Below, in pieces: positions 37,178-46,992 of a stretch of DNA of 51,993 nucleotides. The notes under the pieces are model-generated. The model made no database searches. It was given only the letters and a program-made list of their open reading frames with translations, and was not told the origin of the DNA. A program made the translations under genes and the position numbers. The stretch spans positions 1 to 51,993 of the forward strand of contig JAPKMT010000019.1 of assembly GCA_026645735.1 (NCBI GenBank). Direction: 5' to 3'. Positions within the stretch are counted from its first letter, which is position 1. Every line of letters begins with the position of its first letter. The stretch is from Flexilinea sp. Lineage in GTDB: Bacteria; Chloroflexota; Anaerolineae; Anaerolineales; Anaerolineaceae.

Positions 37178-37984
37178 ATGAATCATAAGCGAACAGAAAA
37201 AAATGAGAATATAGTCGGATCTGTTCTAAAAGCAATTCAAATCCTGGATTGTTTTCATCCGGATAATCCCAATCTGAATCTTTCACAAATCAGCAAACAT
37301 CTTGAGATTCCAAAGAGTACTGCATTAAATCTGATTCAAACACTTGAATCAGAAGGATTTCTATTGCGGGTTAAGAGTGGTAATACATACCAATTGGGAT
37401 ACAAAAATATTGAACTTGGGTATCGCGCGACGACCAGTCTTTCCATATTGCCTTACGCTATTCCAATTATGGAGGAGGTTCAAGAAAAAACGGGTGAAAT
37501 TATCTATTTAACAACACACATCAACGGTCAGGTTTTTTATCTTCAATGTTCATATCCGAGCAGACCAAAGGTTTCTTATTCGGTACGTGGTAAAATGCTG
37601 CCAATGCATTGCACAGGTTGTGGAAAAGCCATGCTTTCATATCTCAGCCAGGAATTTGTCCAACATGTAATCGATGTACATGGTCTTCGTGCAATTACTC
37701 CCAATACAATAATAGATCCCGATCAGCTTTATAAAGAACTGGAGATCACACGGCAGCGGGGATATGCCAGAGATAATGAAGAAGAGACATTAGGTGTACG
37801 GTGTGTTGGAATTGCCATAAGAAACACCAATGGACAGGCTGTAGGCGCACTCAGTCTTTCAGGATCGGTTCTCACGATGACAGATGAGAATGCTGATAAA
37901 TTTGCAAACCTCCTGTCAAATGCCTGCAATCTTTTATCGCAGCATGCAAATTTGTTCCCTGCAAGCCTGATGGATCAGGTTTAA
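37178..37984 (+). CDS. IclR-family transcriptional regulator
   Basis: The 268 residues begin with a winged helix-turn-helix (VGSVLKAIQILDCF, then LNLSQISKHLEIPKSTALNL). The IclR effector domain follows, with MLPMHCTGCGKAMLSYLS, GYARDNEEETLGVRCVGIAI and VGALSLSGSVLTM. The family responds to small organic acids. It is divergent from the aldolase-tct operon across 309 bases that hold both predicted promoters and a pair of matching operators, so it most likely controls that operon and itself. Whether it represses or activates is not known. The start ATG at 37178 follows GGTGAGG. Confidence 0.92.
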   Translation: MNHKRTEKNENIVGSVLKAIQILDCFHPDNPNLNLSQISKHLEIPKSTALNLIQTLESEGFLLRVKSGNTYQLGYKNIELGYRATTSLSILPYAIPIMEEVQEKTGEIIYLTTHINGQVFYLQCSYPSRPKVSYSVRGKMLPMHCTGCGKAMLSYLSQEFVQHVIDVHGLRAITPNTIIDPDQLYKELEITRQRGYARDNEEETLGVRCVGIAIRNTNGQAVGALSLSGSVLTMTDENADKFANLLSNACNLLSQHANLFPASLMDQV

Positions 37985-38196
37985 ACTTTTTTCAGTGCTT
38001 CATAGTTTTTCTGGGTAATTCGTAAGTATCAACAAATCTTCGATTATAGGAAGAAAAATAATCCAGCATATATTTCGAAATATTGATTTGTCAGGAATTG
38101 GAAAAAGATTGTTGTGAATCATGTAGAATGAAATAACCAGTTGAAAAAATAAAAAAGAAAACATTTAAAAAAAAAGGAATAATAATAAGGGAAAAA

Positions 38197-38385
38197 ATGA
38201 ACAATTTGCGAATCCAAAAAGGATCAACCACAGTCGTTAAAACATTTCGATTTCCAGAGCAGTTATGCAACAAGCTGGAAAAAATTTCAAAATCGAATGC
38301 GATTTCTATGAATAATTTAGTCGTTCAATGTCTAAATTTTGCTGTGGAAAATGTCGCAACGGAAGAACAAGAAATAAAGAAATAG
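38197..38385 (+). CDS. Small ribbon-helix-helix DNA-binding protein
   Basis: The 62 residues are mostly a ribbon-helix-helix domain: the strand KTFRFPEQLCNKLEKISKSN followed by AISMNNLVVQCLNFAVENV, as in Arc/MetJ-type repressors. The ribosome binding site AAGGGA precedes the ATG by five bases. No toxin gene lies beside it, so an antitoxin role is not supported. It is a candidate local regulator. The 212 bases upstream (37985-38196) and about 230 downstream show no other gene. Confidence 0.75.
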   Translation: MNNLRIQKGSTTVVKTFRFPEQLCNKLEKISKSNAISMNNLVVQCLNFAVENVATEEQEIKK

Positions 38386-38613
38386 CTTCATTCAGGCGGT
38401 AAATAAAAAGAATCTATACAATCTGACACTTTTAGATATTCCAATGGTAATAGATCTTGCGGCAAAGATTTTTCCCTAAAAAAAAGCTTAAAGAATTACG
38501 TTAGCTGAATTACGGAATGTTTAATCGAGTATTTTTTTCTGATCATTGCGGGTGTAAGATTGAAACATAAATTACTTTTTTTATTACTTATTTTTGTCCT
38601 TAAGTGAATAAAT

Positions 38614-38709
38614 CAGCAATTCGAAATATCGACCAGCCTTTTAAAATAAAATAAGGAAAGTTGTTGTTGCATAAAAAGCCACGATAACTTTCCTTATTTC
38701 GAATCTCTG
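38614..38709. repeat. MITE-like element, copy D, at the 3' end of the ilv-leu operon
   Basis: This 96-bp copy begins CAGCAATTCGAAAT and ends ATTTCGAATCTCTG. Its core is an inverted repeat of 21 bp (38650-38670 and 38678-38698, three mismatches, seven-base loop). No flanking duplication is evident. Confidence 0.6.
38650..38698 (-). terminator. Probable terminator of the ilv-leu operon
   Basis: On the minus strand the hairpin AATAAGGAAAGTTATCGTGG with its partner is followed by TTATTTTATTTTAA, 26 bases after the leuB stop. It forms the core of repeat copy D. Confidence 0.6.
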
Positions 38710-38723
38710 TTTATAAACCGTTA

Positions 38724-39785
38724 TTATTGCATCCGTTTGAGAATCTCTTCAGTCATTGCTGATGTTGAGAGAGAACCTCCCATGTCCAACGTTCGACAAC
38801 CATCGGTTATTGACTGGTCCACCGCCTGCTCGATCATGGTAGCTTCTCTATCCATGTGCAAAGAGTATCTGAGCATTAATGCTGCACTAAGAATCATACC
38901 GACTGGATTGGCAATTCCTTTTCCTGCGATATCCGGCGCTGATCCATGAATTGGTTCGTAAAGTCCAGGTTTTCCGTTTCCTAAGGAAGCAGAAGGGAGC
39001 ATTCCCATCGATCCGGTCAGTACGGATGCTTCATCTGTTAAAATATCTCCAAACATGTTTTCTGTCACGATGACGTCAAAAGAAAAAGGAGACGTGACTA
39101 AACGCATCGATGCCGTATCTACCAGCATATGCTCCAGCGCAACATCCGGAAAATCACGGGAAACTTCGATGGCAATTTTTCTCCATAAACGGGATGATTC
39201 AAGTACATTTGCTTTATCGACTGAAGTAACTTTTTTCTTACGATTCCTGGCAAATTCAAACGACATTTTAACAATGCGGCGAATTTCTTCTTCCGAATAA
39301 ATCAGTGTGTCTACAGCATGTTCCTGTCCGTTGATGATTGAACGGCCTTTGGGTTCTCCGAAATACAAACCGCCTGTCAGCTCACGAACGACTAGCATGT
39401 CAACCCCGGTCAGCTTTTCTTCTTTCAATGGAGAGGCTGAAATCAGGGCTGGATGAACTTTAACCGGGCGTAAATTCGCATAGACACCCAGTCCTTTTCG
39501 TAATGCAAGCAGTCCCTGCTCAGGTCGGATTTTTGAGTCAGGATTGTCCCATTTTGGCCCACCTACAGCACCCAGTAAAACTGCGTCGGATTTCTGACAT
39601 GCAGCCAGCGCTTCTTTTGTTAGAGCGCTTCCATTTGCATCGATCGAACAACCTCCGATTTGTTCATAGGAAAAATGAAATTGGTTATCAGATTTGTTTT
39701 CTATTGTTTTAAGAACCTGCACTGATTTTTCGATGACTTCTGGTCCGATGCCATCTCCGGGAAGTAATGTTATTTGAAAATCCAT
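38724..39785 (-). CDS. leuB: 3-isopropylmalate dehydrogenase
   Basis: LeuB oxidises and decarboxylates 3-isopropylmalate to 4-methyl-2-oxopentanoate with NAD+, and in many bacteria also the 3-methylmalate of the citramalate route. The 353 residues carry LLPGDGIGPEVIEK, LLGAVGGPKWDN, LRKGLGVYANLRPVK, the VVRELTGGLYFGEPKG loop and ENMFGDILTDEASVLTGSMG. The length is normal and all metal and substrate residues are present. It is the last gene of the operon, 77 bases after cimA. AAAGGA lies nine bases before the ATG. Confidence 0.95.
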   Translation of the reverse strand: MDFQITLLPGDGIGPEVIEKSVQVLKTIENKSDNQFHFSYEQIGGCSIDANGSALTKEALAACQKSDAVLLGAVGGPKWDNPDSKIRPEQGLLALRKGLGVYANLRPVKVHPALISASPLKEEKLTGVDMLVVRELTGGLYFGEPKGRSIINGQEHAVDTLIYSEEEIRRIVKMSFEFARNRKKKVTSVDKANVLESSRLWRKIAIEVSRDFPDVALEHMLVDTASMRLVTSPFSFDVIVTENMFGDILTDEASVLTGSMGMLPSASLGNGKPGLYEPIHGSAPDIAGKGIANPVGMILSAALMLRYSLHMDREATMIEQAVDQSITDGCRTLDMGGSLSTSAMTEEILKRMQ

Positions 39786-39862
39786 ATGGATGAATCCTTT
39801 ATCTAATTTGAACTAAATCACTACAAAGAATGCTGATATAAAAATACCAGCATTCTTTATGA

Positions 39863-41416
39863 TCAATCCGTCAGGCTGAGTCCGTATTCTATTGCATCAG
39901 CCAGAGCAAGCCAGCTTGCTTCAATAATATTGGCACTTGCACCAACGGTGCTCCAATGATGCGAACCGTTTTGTGTATCAATTAGAACCCGTGTTACTGC
40001 CTTTGTACCCAAATTTCCATCCAGAATTCGAACTTTATAATCAGTCAAGTGGAATTGATTGATCATGGGATAGTGTGATATCAGGGCTTTGCGAAGTGCG
40101 AGATCCAAAGCATGGACAGGTCCGTCTCCTTCTCCTGCTGTGTATAGCACTTCCTCTCCAATTTTTACTTTTACCATCGCTTCGGCGATAACACCACGAA
40201 ATTGGCGTTGCTGTACGTTCACGGAGAAATCCAACAGTTCAAAAGGAGAATGGTAATCTTTTCGCTGCCGTTTTACTAACAATAAAGCGGATGCTTCTGC
40301 CGCTTCAAACGAGAATCCCTGGGACTCTAGCGTTTTAATGAGATTAAGTGCATTGGATATTTCATCGCTATGGTTGATATCCAATCCATATTCTTCAGCT
40401 TTACTGAGAATATTGCCTTTTCCGGATAATTCAGACAAAACAACAGACATCTGATTACCAACCAAAGCAGGATCGATATGTTGATACGACTGTGGGTTAC
40501 GACGCATTGCTGCGACATGGACACCTCCTTTGTGCACAAAAGCAGAATGTCCAACATAAGGCAGATGTTCATCCGGTGAAAGATTCGCCAACTCGGAAAC
40601 AAAGTGAGAGATTTCAGTCATCTCCTTGATCTTATCTGAATCAAGTACAGAATAACCCATTTTCAACTGCAAATCCGGTATGATCGAACATAGATTGGCG
40701 TTGCCGCATCGTTCACCGTAACCATTAATGGTTCCCTGTACTTGTGTACAGCCGGCATGGACAGCTGCCAATGAATTGGCTACGGCACAGTCCGTGTCAT
40801 TGTGAGCGTGGATACCGAGCGGAAATTGCAGAACAGCGCTAACATCCTCAATAATTTTGCTGACTTCAAAAGGAAGAAACCCGCCATTGGTGTCACATAA
40901 TACCAGTCGCTCAGCCCCTCCACGAATTGCTGCTTTTAACGTCTCCAGTGCATATTGCGGGTCATCTTTGTATCCATCGAAGAAATGTTCAGCATCATAA
41001 ATGACACGGCGATTTTTTGAACGAAGATATGAAATACTTTGTTCAATAATGCGTAAATTCTCAGGAAGGGTTGTTCGGAGGACATCCATGACATGGAGTT
41101 TCCACGATTTACCAAAAATCGTACACACAGGTGTTTCGGCATCAAGCAGTGCGCTAATATTCACGTCATCTTCCGGATTTCCGTTCGCCCGGCAAGTAGC
41201 ACCAAATGCAGCAATACTGGCATTTTTCCAGGGGAAGTTTTTTGCCTGACGAAAAAATTCTACATCTTTTGGGTTGGATCCCGGCCATCCGCCTTCAATA
41301 AAGGAAACACCCAAATCATCCAATTTTTTTGCAATCGTGATTTTGTCGTTGCAGGAGAGGGAGATATCTTTTCGTTGGGTTCCATCTCGTAAGGTTGTAT
41401 CGTAGATTTGGATCAT
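39863..41416 (-). CDS. cimA: (R)-citramalate synthase
   Basis: CimA condenses pyruvate and acetyl-CoA to citramalate, feeding isoleucine synthesis without threonine. The 517 residues start IQIYDTTLRDGTQRKDISLS, with the HMGL-like TIM barrel (FIEGGWPGSNPKD, CDTNGGFLPFEV, HAHNDTDCAVANSLAAVHAG) and the GTINGYGERCGNANL motif. The C-terminal regulatory domain extends past residue 370. The HSAFVHKGGVHVAAM segment fits the citramalate synthase type (TIGR00977) rather than 2-isopropylmalate synthase. The start at 41416 follows AAAGGGA; upstream in-frame ATGs would add 24 non-homologous residues. It sits between leuD and leuB. Confidence 0.9.
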   Translation of the reverse strand: MIQIYDTTLRDGTQRKDISLSCNDKITIAKKLDDLGVSFIEGGWPGSNPKDVEFFRQAKNFPWKNASIAAFGATCRANGNPEDDVNISALLDAETPVCTIFGKSWKLHVMDVLRTTLPENLRIIEQSISYLRSKNRRVIYDAEHFFDGYKDDPQYALETLKAAIRGGAERLVLCDTNGGFLPFEVSKIIEDVSAVLQFPLGIHAHNDTDCAVANSLAAVHAGCTQVQGTINGYGERCGNANLCSIIPDLQLKMGYSVLDSDKIKEMTEISHFVSELANLSPDEHLPYVGHSAFVHKGGVHVAAMRRNPQSYQHIDPALVGNQMSVVLSELSGKGNILSKAEEYGLDINHSDEISNALNLIKTLESQGFSFEAAEASALLLVKRQRKDYHSPFELLDFSVNVQQRQFRGVIAEAMVKVKIGEEVLYTAGEGDGPVHALDLALRKALISHYPMINQFHLTDYKVRILDGNLGTKAVTRVLIDTQNGSHHWSTVGASANIIEASWLALADAIEYGLSLTD

Positions 41417-41488
41417 GTGTAAATCCCTTTTTTGATGCATATGAGTTTCATTTTCTGATGAATCATAGAGCAATTGATTTTTTTGCAT

Positions 41489-42079
41489 TTATTTTTGCTT
41501 TTGTGATTCATAATCAACGATTTTGTCTAAAAATGTTAAGAGGTATCCAAGTTCATCCACTCCGTTCATCAGACAAGTCCTCGAGAATGGATCCACTTGA
41601 AATTTTACGGACGATTGATCCGGGAAAAATAATTCCTGTTGCTCCAAATCGATCGTCCATTGTGTGGATGAATTTTGGTTCAGGAGGTTTTTTATTTGTG
41701 AATGAACTTCTGGATCAACCTGAATTGGCAGCAAACCATTTTTCAATGCATTATTTCGAAAAATGTCGCCAAAAGACTCAGCAATAATGACCTGGAAACC
41801 AAAATCGGTTAATGCCCAGGGAGCATGTTCCCGGGAAGATCCACAGCCGAAATTTTGACCCGCCAATAAGATTTTGACACCATCAATTTCTGGTTGGTTG
41901 AGTAAAAAATCCGGAATTGGATTTCCCTCCTGGTCATAACGCCAATCAGCAAACAAGTGGTTTCCAAGGCCTTTTTTATCAGTAATTTTCAAGAAGCGGG
42001 CTGGAATAATTTGATCTGTGTCGATGTTATCCAGGGGTAAAGCTGCAATCCTTGATTTAATTTTAATGAAAGGTTCCAT
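41489..42079 (-). CDS. leuD: 3-isopropylmalate dehydratase, small subunit
   Basis: The small swivel subunit completes the LeuC-LeuD isomerase. The 196 residues carry the start FIKIKSRIAALPLDNIDTDQ, IIPARFLKITDKKGLGNHLF and the conserved QNFGCGSSREHAPWAL. Length fits the longer (proteobacterial) type. With LeuC it turns 2-isopropylmalate into 3-isopropylmalate, and probably citramalate into 3-methylmalate as well. Fourteen bases separate it from leuC. Confidence 0.95.
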   Translation of the reverse strand: MEPFIKIKSRIAALPLDNIDTDQIIPARFLKITDKKGLGNHLFADWRYDQEGNPIPDFLLNQPEIDGVKILLAGQNFGCGSSREHAPWALTDFGFQVIIAESFGDIFRNNALKNGLLPIQVDPEVHSQIKNLLNQNSSTQWTIDLEQQELFFPDQSSVKFQVDPFSRTCLMNGVDELGYLLTFLDKIVDYESQKQK

Positions 42080-42092
42080 TGCTATGCTTCTC

Positions 42093-43538
42093 CTATGCTT
42101 CTAAAAAAGTGCGGACATCAGCGACACAACCGGCAATCGCCGAAGCAGCGGCAGTTAAAGGGCTGGCTAACAAAGTTCGTCCGCCTTTGCCTTGTCGACC
42201 TTCAAAATTTCGATTGCTGGTACTGACTGCATATTGACCTGGTTCGATCTGATCGCCGTTCATTGCAATGCACATACTGCAGCCAGGTTCTCTCCACTCA
42301 GCTCCGGCGCTAATAAAAATTTGATCAAGACCTTCCGCTTCTGCTTGACGCTTAACCTGTTGTGAGCCGGGTACAACCAGGACCCTGACACTATCAGCAA
42401 CTTTTCGATTACGAAGAATACTTGCTGCCTCTCGTAAATCGGAAAGCCTTCCATTGGTGCAACTTCCAATAAATACCGCATCGATTGGGTGGCCGGAGAT
42501 TTTTTCTCCCACTTGAAACCCCATATATTCCAGGGATTTTTTCAGAGCATTTTTTTGACTGGTTTCGGAAGAATCGTCGGGATTCGGAATTCTACCTGTA
42601 ACAGGAATTCCCATTCCCGGATTAGTTCCAAAGGTAATCATTGGTTCCAGGTTCGAAATGTCCAAAGTGATCGATCGGTCAAAAATTGCTCCATCATCGC
42701 TGCGTAGGTTTTTCCACTTTTGTACAGCCTCTTCCCATTTTTCTCCTTTGGGAGCATTCGGTCTGCCGGCAAGATATGCAAAGGTAGTCTCATCCGGCGC
42801 AATCATCCCTGCACGAGCTCCGGCCTCAATTGACATATTGCAGATTGTCATTCGTTCTTCCATAGATAATGCCTGGATGACGGATCCACGATATTCTATT
42901 ACAAAACCAGTACCACCATGAACACCTATCCGATTTATGAATGCAAGAATGATATCCTTTGCAGTCACTCCGGGATTTAGTTTTCCTTCTATTCGAACTT
43001 CAAAGGTTCGCGGTTTATATTGCAATAGACATTGTGTTGCTAAAACATGCTCAACTTCACTTGTTCCAATGCCAAATGCTAATGCGCCGAATGCACCGTG
43101 TGTTGAAGTATGGCTGTCCCCGCAAACAATGGTCATCCCGGGTTGTGTATAGCCAAGTTCCGGACCGACTACATGGACAACTCCGTTCTGATTATTTTCA
43201 GCACCATAAGCAGTAATTCCAAATTGACGAGCGTTTTCTTCTAATTGGGCAATTTGTTTCCGGCAAAGATCATCAGCGAATTCTAATCTACCCTTTTGAG
43301 ATGGTTTGGTCGGAATGGCGTGATCTACCGTTGCGATGGTTCGATCTGGTCTTCGGACAGCGAGTCCCCGATCGCGCAAACCAGAAAATGCCTGGGGTGA
43401 AGTGACTTCATGGATCAGATGCAAGTCGATATACAACACTTCAGGAACTTGCATTTGTTTGCTGTTTGACGGATCTCTGACCAGATGGTCATTCCAAATT
43501 TTTTCAAATAATGTCTGTTTTTTTGAGTCGTTCATCAT
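42093..43538 (-). CDS. leuC: 3-isopropylmalate dehydratase, large subunit
   Basis: The 481 residues carry the [4Fe-4S] aconitase-type fold of the large subunit. The iron-sulfur ligands are visible in [17 protein letters not shown] and [34 protein letters not shown] is also present, and the N-terminus reads [12 protein letters not shown]. Length is normal for the bacterial type. It acts with leuD, whose gene follows. It begins five bases after the leuA stop. Two adjacent ATGs could serve as start. Confidence 0.95.
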   Translation of the reverse strand: MMNDSKKQTLFEKIWNDHLVRDPSNSKQMQVPEVLYIDLHLIHEVTSPQAFSGLRDRGLAVRRPDRTIATVDHAIPTKPSQKGRLEFADDLCRKQIAQLEENARQFGITAYGAENNQNGVVHVVGPELGYTQPGMTIVCGDSHTSTHGAFGALAFGIGTSEVEHVLATQCLLQYKPRTFEVRIEGKLNPGVTAKDIILAFINRIGVHGGTGFVIEYRGSVIQALSMEERMTICNMSIEAGARAGMIAPDETTFAYLAGRPNAPKGEKWEEAVQKWKNLRSDDGAIFDRSITLDISNLEPMITFGTNPGMGIPVTGRIPNPDDSSETSQKNALKKSLEYMGFQVGEKISGHPIDAVFIGSCTNGRLSDLREAASILRNRKVADSVRVLVVPGSQQVKRQAEAEGLDQIFISAGAEWREPGCSMCIAMNGDQIEPGQYAVSTSNRNFEGRQGKGGRTLLASPLTAAASAIAGCVADVRTFLEA

Positions 43539-43543
43539 GTTTT

Positions 43544-45205
43544 TTATTTCGCTACTCCGGATAAATCTTTTTTTGGTTGGATCATTTTGGAGAAAACCTG
43601 CTCCTGATTCTCGGGTGAGGAATAGGAAGATTCACTGGCTGTGAGCATTTTATTGATGGCCGATAAATAAGCTTTTGCACTGGCAACAATAATGTCCGTG
43701 TCAGCACCATATCCTCCAAAAGACCGAAGCGGTACGGATTCTGTTTGCGCATTCATTTTGACTGGAAGATCACTTTTTTCGATTCGGACGCTGACTTCTC
43801 CCTGTGCATCAATTCCCTCAGTAATTGCGTGAATAATAAATTCTCTCAGGATGCAGTTTGTTTGAATGATGCAATCAATCGCTTTGAATGCAGCATCGAC
43901 AGGCCCTGTGCCGATGGCCGCTTTAATAAATTTTTCTCCATTCGGCCCGATCAAACGAACTGTCGCTGTTGGCAGCCCCATGGTGCCGCAGGCAACCTGC
44001 AGCCCATCCAGTGTATACACGATGGCTGGCTGGTAGATTTCATCAGATACAAGAGCCTCCAAATCGGCATCTGTAACAGTCTTTTTCTTGTCAGCTAATT
44101 CTTTGAATCTCTCAAAAAGTTTATTCATGGCTTCTTCATCCAGGGAATAACCTAAGGAGACCATTCGATCCTTCAGCGCATGTCTTCCTGAATGTTTGCC
44201 CAAGACAAGACTTGTCTGAGAGACACCTACGGTTTCAGGCCGCATAATTTCATACGTCTGTTCATTTTTCAGCATCCCATCCTGATGAATACCTGATTCA
44301 TGAGCAAAGGCATTTGCACCGACTATCGCTTTATTGGGTTGAACAGAGATTCCGGTATAGTTGCTGACCAGTTTGCTCGCCCGCGTTATTTGCGTTGTGT
44401 CAATGTTCGTAGATAAACCTAAAATTTGCCGCCTGGTTTGCAACGCCATAACCACTTCTTCCAGTGCGGTATTGCCTGCCCTTTCACCAATACCGTTGAT
44501 GGTTACTTCAGCCTGTCTGGCACCAGCCCGAATACCGGCCAGTGTATTTGCAGTTGCCAGCCCCAGATCATTGTGACAATGAACCGAGACAATGCATCGT
44601 TCAATTCCTGGAGTATGCTGAATAATTCCTTTGATTAAGGATCCAAATTCATCCGGCAGTGTGTAACCGACAGTGTCAGGAATATTCAAGGTTGTTGCGC
44701 CCGCTCGGATGGCAACATCAAGCACCTGATAGAGGAATTCGGGGTCGCTGCGTCCGGCATCCTCCGGGCTGAATTCTATATCCGGGCAAAGACTGTGGGC
44801 ATAGGATACCATCTCTGCTACTTTGTCCAAAACTACAGAGCGATCCATTTTAAGTTTGTATTTCATATGGATGTCTGAAGTTGCCAAAAATGTGTGAATC
44901 CTTGGATGAGCTGCATCACATACAGCTTCCCATGCTTTGTCGATATCACGCTGAACGGCTCTTGCCAGACCGCAAATAATCGGGCAATTTTTGTTTTCGG
45001 AAGAGGTTCCGATTTCCTGAGCTATTCTGCGGACAGCTTCCAAATCATCTGGTGAAGCAGCCGGAAAACCGGCTTCAATCACGTCGACACCCATCCTTGC
45101 AAGAATTCGTGCTACCTCCAGCTTTTCAGAAGTTGTCATCGTAGCGCCAGGAGATTGTTCTCCATCTCTTAACGTCGTATCAAATATACGAACGATGCTA
45201 TCCAT
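43544..45205 (-). CDS. leuA: 2-isopropylmalate synthase
   Basis: LeuA condenses 2-ketoisovalerate with acetyl-CoA, the committed step to leucine. The 553 residues begin [20 protein letters not shown], with the TIM barrel ([47 protein letters not shown]) and the C-terminal LeuA dimer domain that binds leucine for feedback control ([18 protein letters not shown]). The ATG at 45205 follows GGGGGAA at good spacing and overlaps the ilvC stop by eight bases, indicating coupling. An in-frame upstream extension to 45298 lies inside ilvC and is rejected. Confidence 0.95.
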   Translation of the reverse strand: MDSIVRIFDTTLRDGEQSPGATMTTSEKLEVARILARMGVDVIEAGFPAASPDDLEAVRRIAQEIGTSSENKNCPIICGLARAVQRDIDKAWEAVCDAAHPRIHTFLATSDIHMKYKLKMDRSVVLDKVAEMVSYAHSLCPDIEFSPEDAGRSDPEFLYQVLDVAIRAGATTLNIPDTVGYTLPDEFGSLIKGIIQHTPGIERCIVSVHCHNDLGLATANTLAGIRAGARQAEVTINGIGERAGNTALEEVVMALQTRRQILGLSTNIDTTQITRASKLVSNYTGISVQPNKAIVGANAFAHESGIHQDGMLKNEQTYEIMRPETVGVSQTSLVLGKHSGRHALKDRMVSLGYSLDEEAMNKLFERFKELADKKKTVTDADLEALVSDEIYQPAIVYTLDGLQVACGTMGLPTATVRLIGPNGEKFIKAAIGTGPVDAAFKAIDCIIQTNCILREFIIHAITEGIDAQGEVSVRIEKSDLPVKMNAQTESVPLRSFGGYGADTDIIVASAKAYLSAINKMLTASESSYSSPENQEQVFSKMIQPKKDLSGVAK

Positions 45206-46262
45206 GACCGGATTTCCCCCAATTTTCAGGGCGTAATGAGCGAACCATTGCTCCAGCCTGCCACATTTCTGAGTTTCGCATTTCTGATAATTCAGCATTC
45301 AATTTGTTTTGATAATCCGGTGCACTGTTTGCTTCGAGAACGATTCGAGTTTCCTCACCTGAACTAACACTGTTGTAGAGATTTTCAAAAACAGGTTCCA
45401 CTGCTTTTCTGAATTCATGCCGCCAATCTAAAGCTCCTCGTTGTGCAGTGGTAGAACAATTTGCATACATCCAATCCATACCGTTTTGGCTGACCAGTCG
45501 AATCAGGCTTTGCGTCAATTCTTCGACCGTCTCATTGAAAGCTTCACTGGGTGTATGACCGTGGGCACGAAGTGTTTTGTATTGTGCTTCCATGACGCCG
45601 GCAAGGGCTCCCATGAGAATTCCACGTTCTCCAGTCAGATCGCTATATACTTCATTCTTGAAAGTAGTCGGGAAAAGATATCCTGAACCGACGGCAATGC
45701 CGAGTGCCAATGTCCGTTCAACGGCTTTTCCGGTATAGTCCTGAAAAACTGCATAACTGCTGTTAATGCCGCTTCCATCCAAGAAATTCTTTCGAACACT
45801 GGTCCCTGAACCTTTCGGAGCGACAAGAATCACATCTACATAATCGGGAGCTACAACCCCGGTTTGATCTGCGTATACAACTGCAAATCCATGAGAAAAA
45901 TAAAGCGCATTTCCTGGTTTCAAATGTTTCTTGATTTGTGGCCAGGTTAGTTTCTGTGCTGCATCCGATACCAGGAACTGGAGGATCGTTCCACGTTCTG
46001 CTGCTTCTTCAAGGGAGAACAATGTTTCACCAGGTTTCCAGCCATCTCGAATGGCTTTATCCCAGGATGGGGAATTTTCTCGTTGTCCAACAATCACATG
46101 GATTCCATTTTCTTTCATATTTAATGCCTGAGCCGGACCCTGAACTCCATATCCGAGCACAGCTACTACTTCATCTTTTAGTACTTCTCTTGCGTGATCG
46201 AGTGAAAATTCATCTCTGGTGACAACTTCTTCTTCAACTCCACCAAAATTTAACTTTGCCAT
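45198..46262 (-). CDS. ilvC: Ketol-acid reductoisomerase
   Basis: IlvC rearranges and reduces acetolactate or acetohydroxybutyrate with NAD(P)H. The 354 residues show the Rossmann motif [20 protein letters not shown]. The cofactor loop [12 protein letters not shown], rich in Arg and Ser, hints at NADPH. Catalytic residues follow in [20 protein letters not shown] and [12 protein letters not shown]. Length suits a class I enzyme. It is coupled to leuA by overlap and lies 165 bases after ilvN; that gap shows AT-rich sequence only. Confidence 0.93.
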   Translation of the reverse strand: MAKLNFGGVEEEVVTRDEFSLDHAREVLKDEVVAVLGYGVQGPAQALNMKENGIHVIVGQRENSPSWDKAIRDGWKPGETLFSLEEAAERGTILQFLVSDAAQKLTWPQIKKHLKPGNALYFSHGFAVVYADQTGVVAPDYVDVILVAPKGSGTSVRKNFLDGSGINSSYAVFQDYTGKAVERTLALGIAVGSGYLFPTTFKNEVYSDLTGERGILMGALAGVMEAQYKTLRAHGHTPSEAFNETVEELTQSLIRLVSQNGMDWMYANCSTTAQRGALDWRHEFRKAVEPVFENLYNSVSSGEETRIVLEANSAPDYQNKLNAELSEMRNSEMWQAGAMVRSLRPENWGKSGHG

Positions 46263-46427
46263 AATAATTTCTCCTTGTGTTTTGTATGTTGGTTATTGTG
46301 AAAAAGACGCAGTAAAAATGGTTAGCATGAAATATCCGGGCTGTTTTCATTCCCATGCGAATTTTTCAGAATATTTTTTTGTAATTTTTCAAATATCAGA
46401 CAATTTGCAGAAGACCGAATTCAAAAT

Positions 46428-46973
46428 TCAGGATGCAAATTTGAATTCAACGGGCATCCGAAATCCTTGTGATTCAAAGTAATTATTAAAAATAGTTTCA
46501 GTACCTCGTTCCATCGCAACCATTCCGGTACGAACCATTTCGATAATTCCATAGGGACGGAGGACATCAACAAAACTGTTAACTTTTTCTTCATCACCGG
46601 TGATCTCGATAATCAGCGAATTACTTGCGACATCCACAATATGGGCACGGAAAACATCTGCCAGCTTCATAATTTCTGAGCGGTTTTCTGAAGTGGTGTT
46701 GACCTTGACCATCACAAGATCTCTCGTAACACGCGGTTTGTATGTGATGTCCTCAACTTGAATGACATTGATCAATTTATACATATACGGAATGATCCGA
46801 TCGACTTCTGTTTTGTCACTGTCAACGACTATTGTGATCCGCGAAATTCCGGGCTGATTTGTCTGACCTACAGCAAGAGATTCAATATTGAACGTTCGTC
46901 TGCGAAAAACTGAAACAACGCGATTCAAAACTCCCGGTTTATCTTCAACTAAAGCAACGAATGTGTGACGCAT
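46428..46973 (-). CDS. ilvN: Acetolactate synthase, regulatory small subunit
   Basis: The 181 residues start with an ACT domain (FVALVEDKPGVLNRVVSVFR, RRTFNIESLAVGQT) that binds valine for feedback inhibition of IlvB. A C-terminal domain follows (GDEEKVNSFVDVLRPYGIIE, TGMVAMERG). It forms the holoenzyme with ilvB, 19 bases upstream in the operon. Length is typical of the short (about 160-180) class. Confidence 0.93.
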   Translation of the reverse strand: MRHTFVALVEDKPGVLNRVVSVFRRRTFNIESLAVGQTNQPGISRITIVVDSDKTEVDRIIPYMYKLINVIQVEDITYKPRVTRDLVMVKVNTTSENRSEIMKLADVFRAHIVDVASNSLIIEITGDEEKVNSFVDVLRPYGIIEMVRTGMVAMERGTETIFNNYFESQGFRMPVEFKFAS

Positions 46974-46992
46974 AATTTCTCCTCTTTCTTGT

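Noticed and set aside
38197..38385. Ribbon-helix-helix protein as an antitoxin
   Set aside because: No adjacent toxin-like gene exists on either side.
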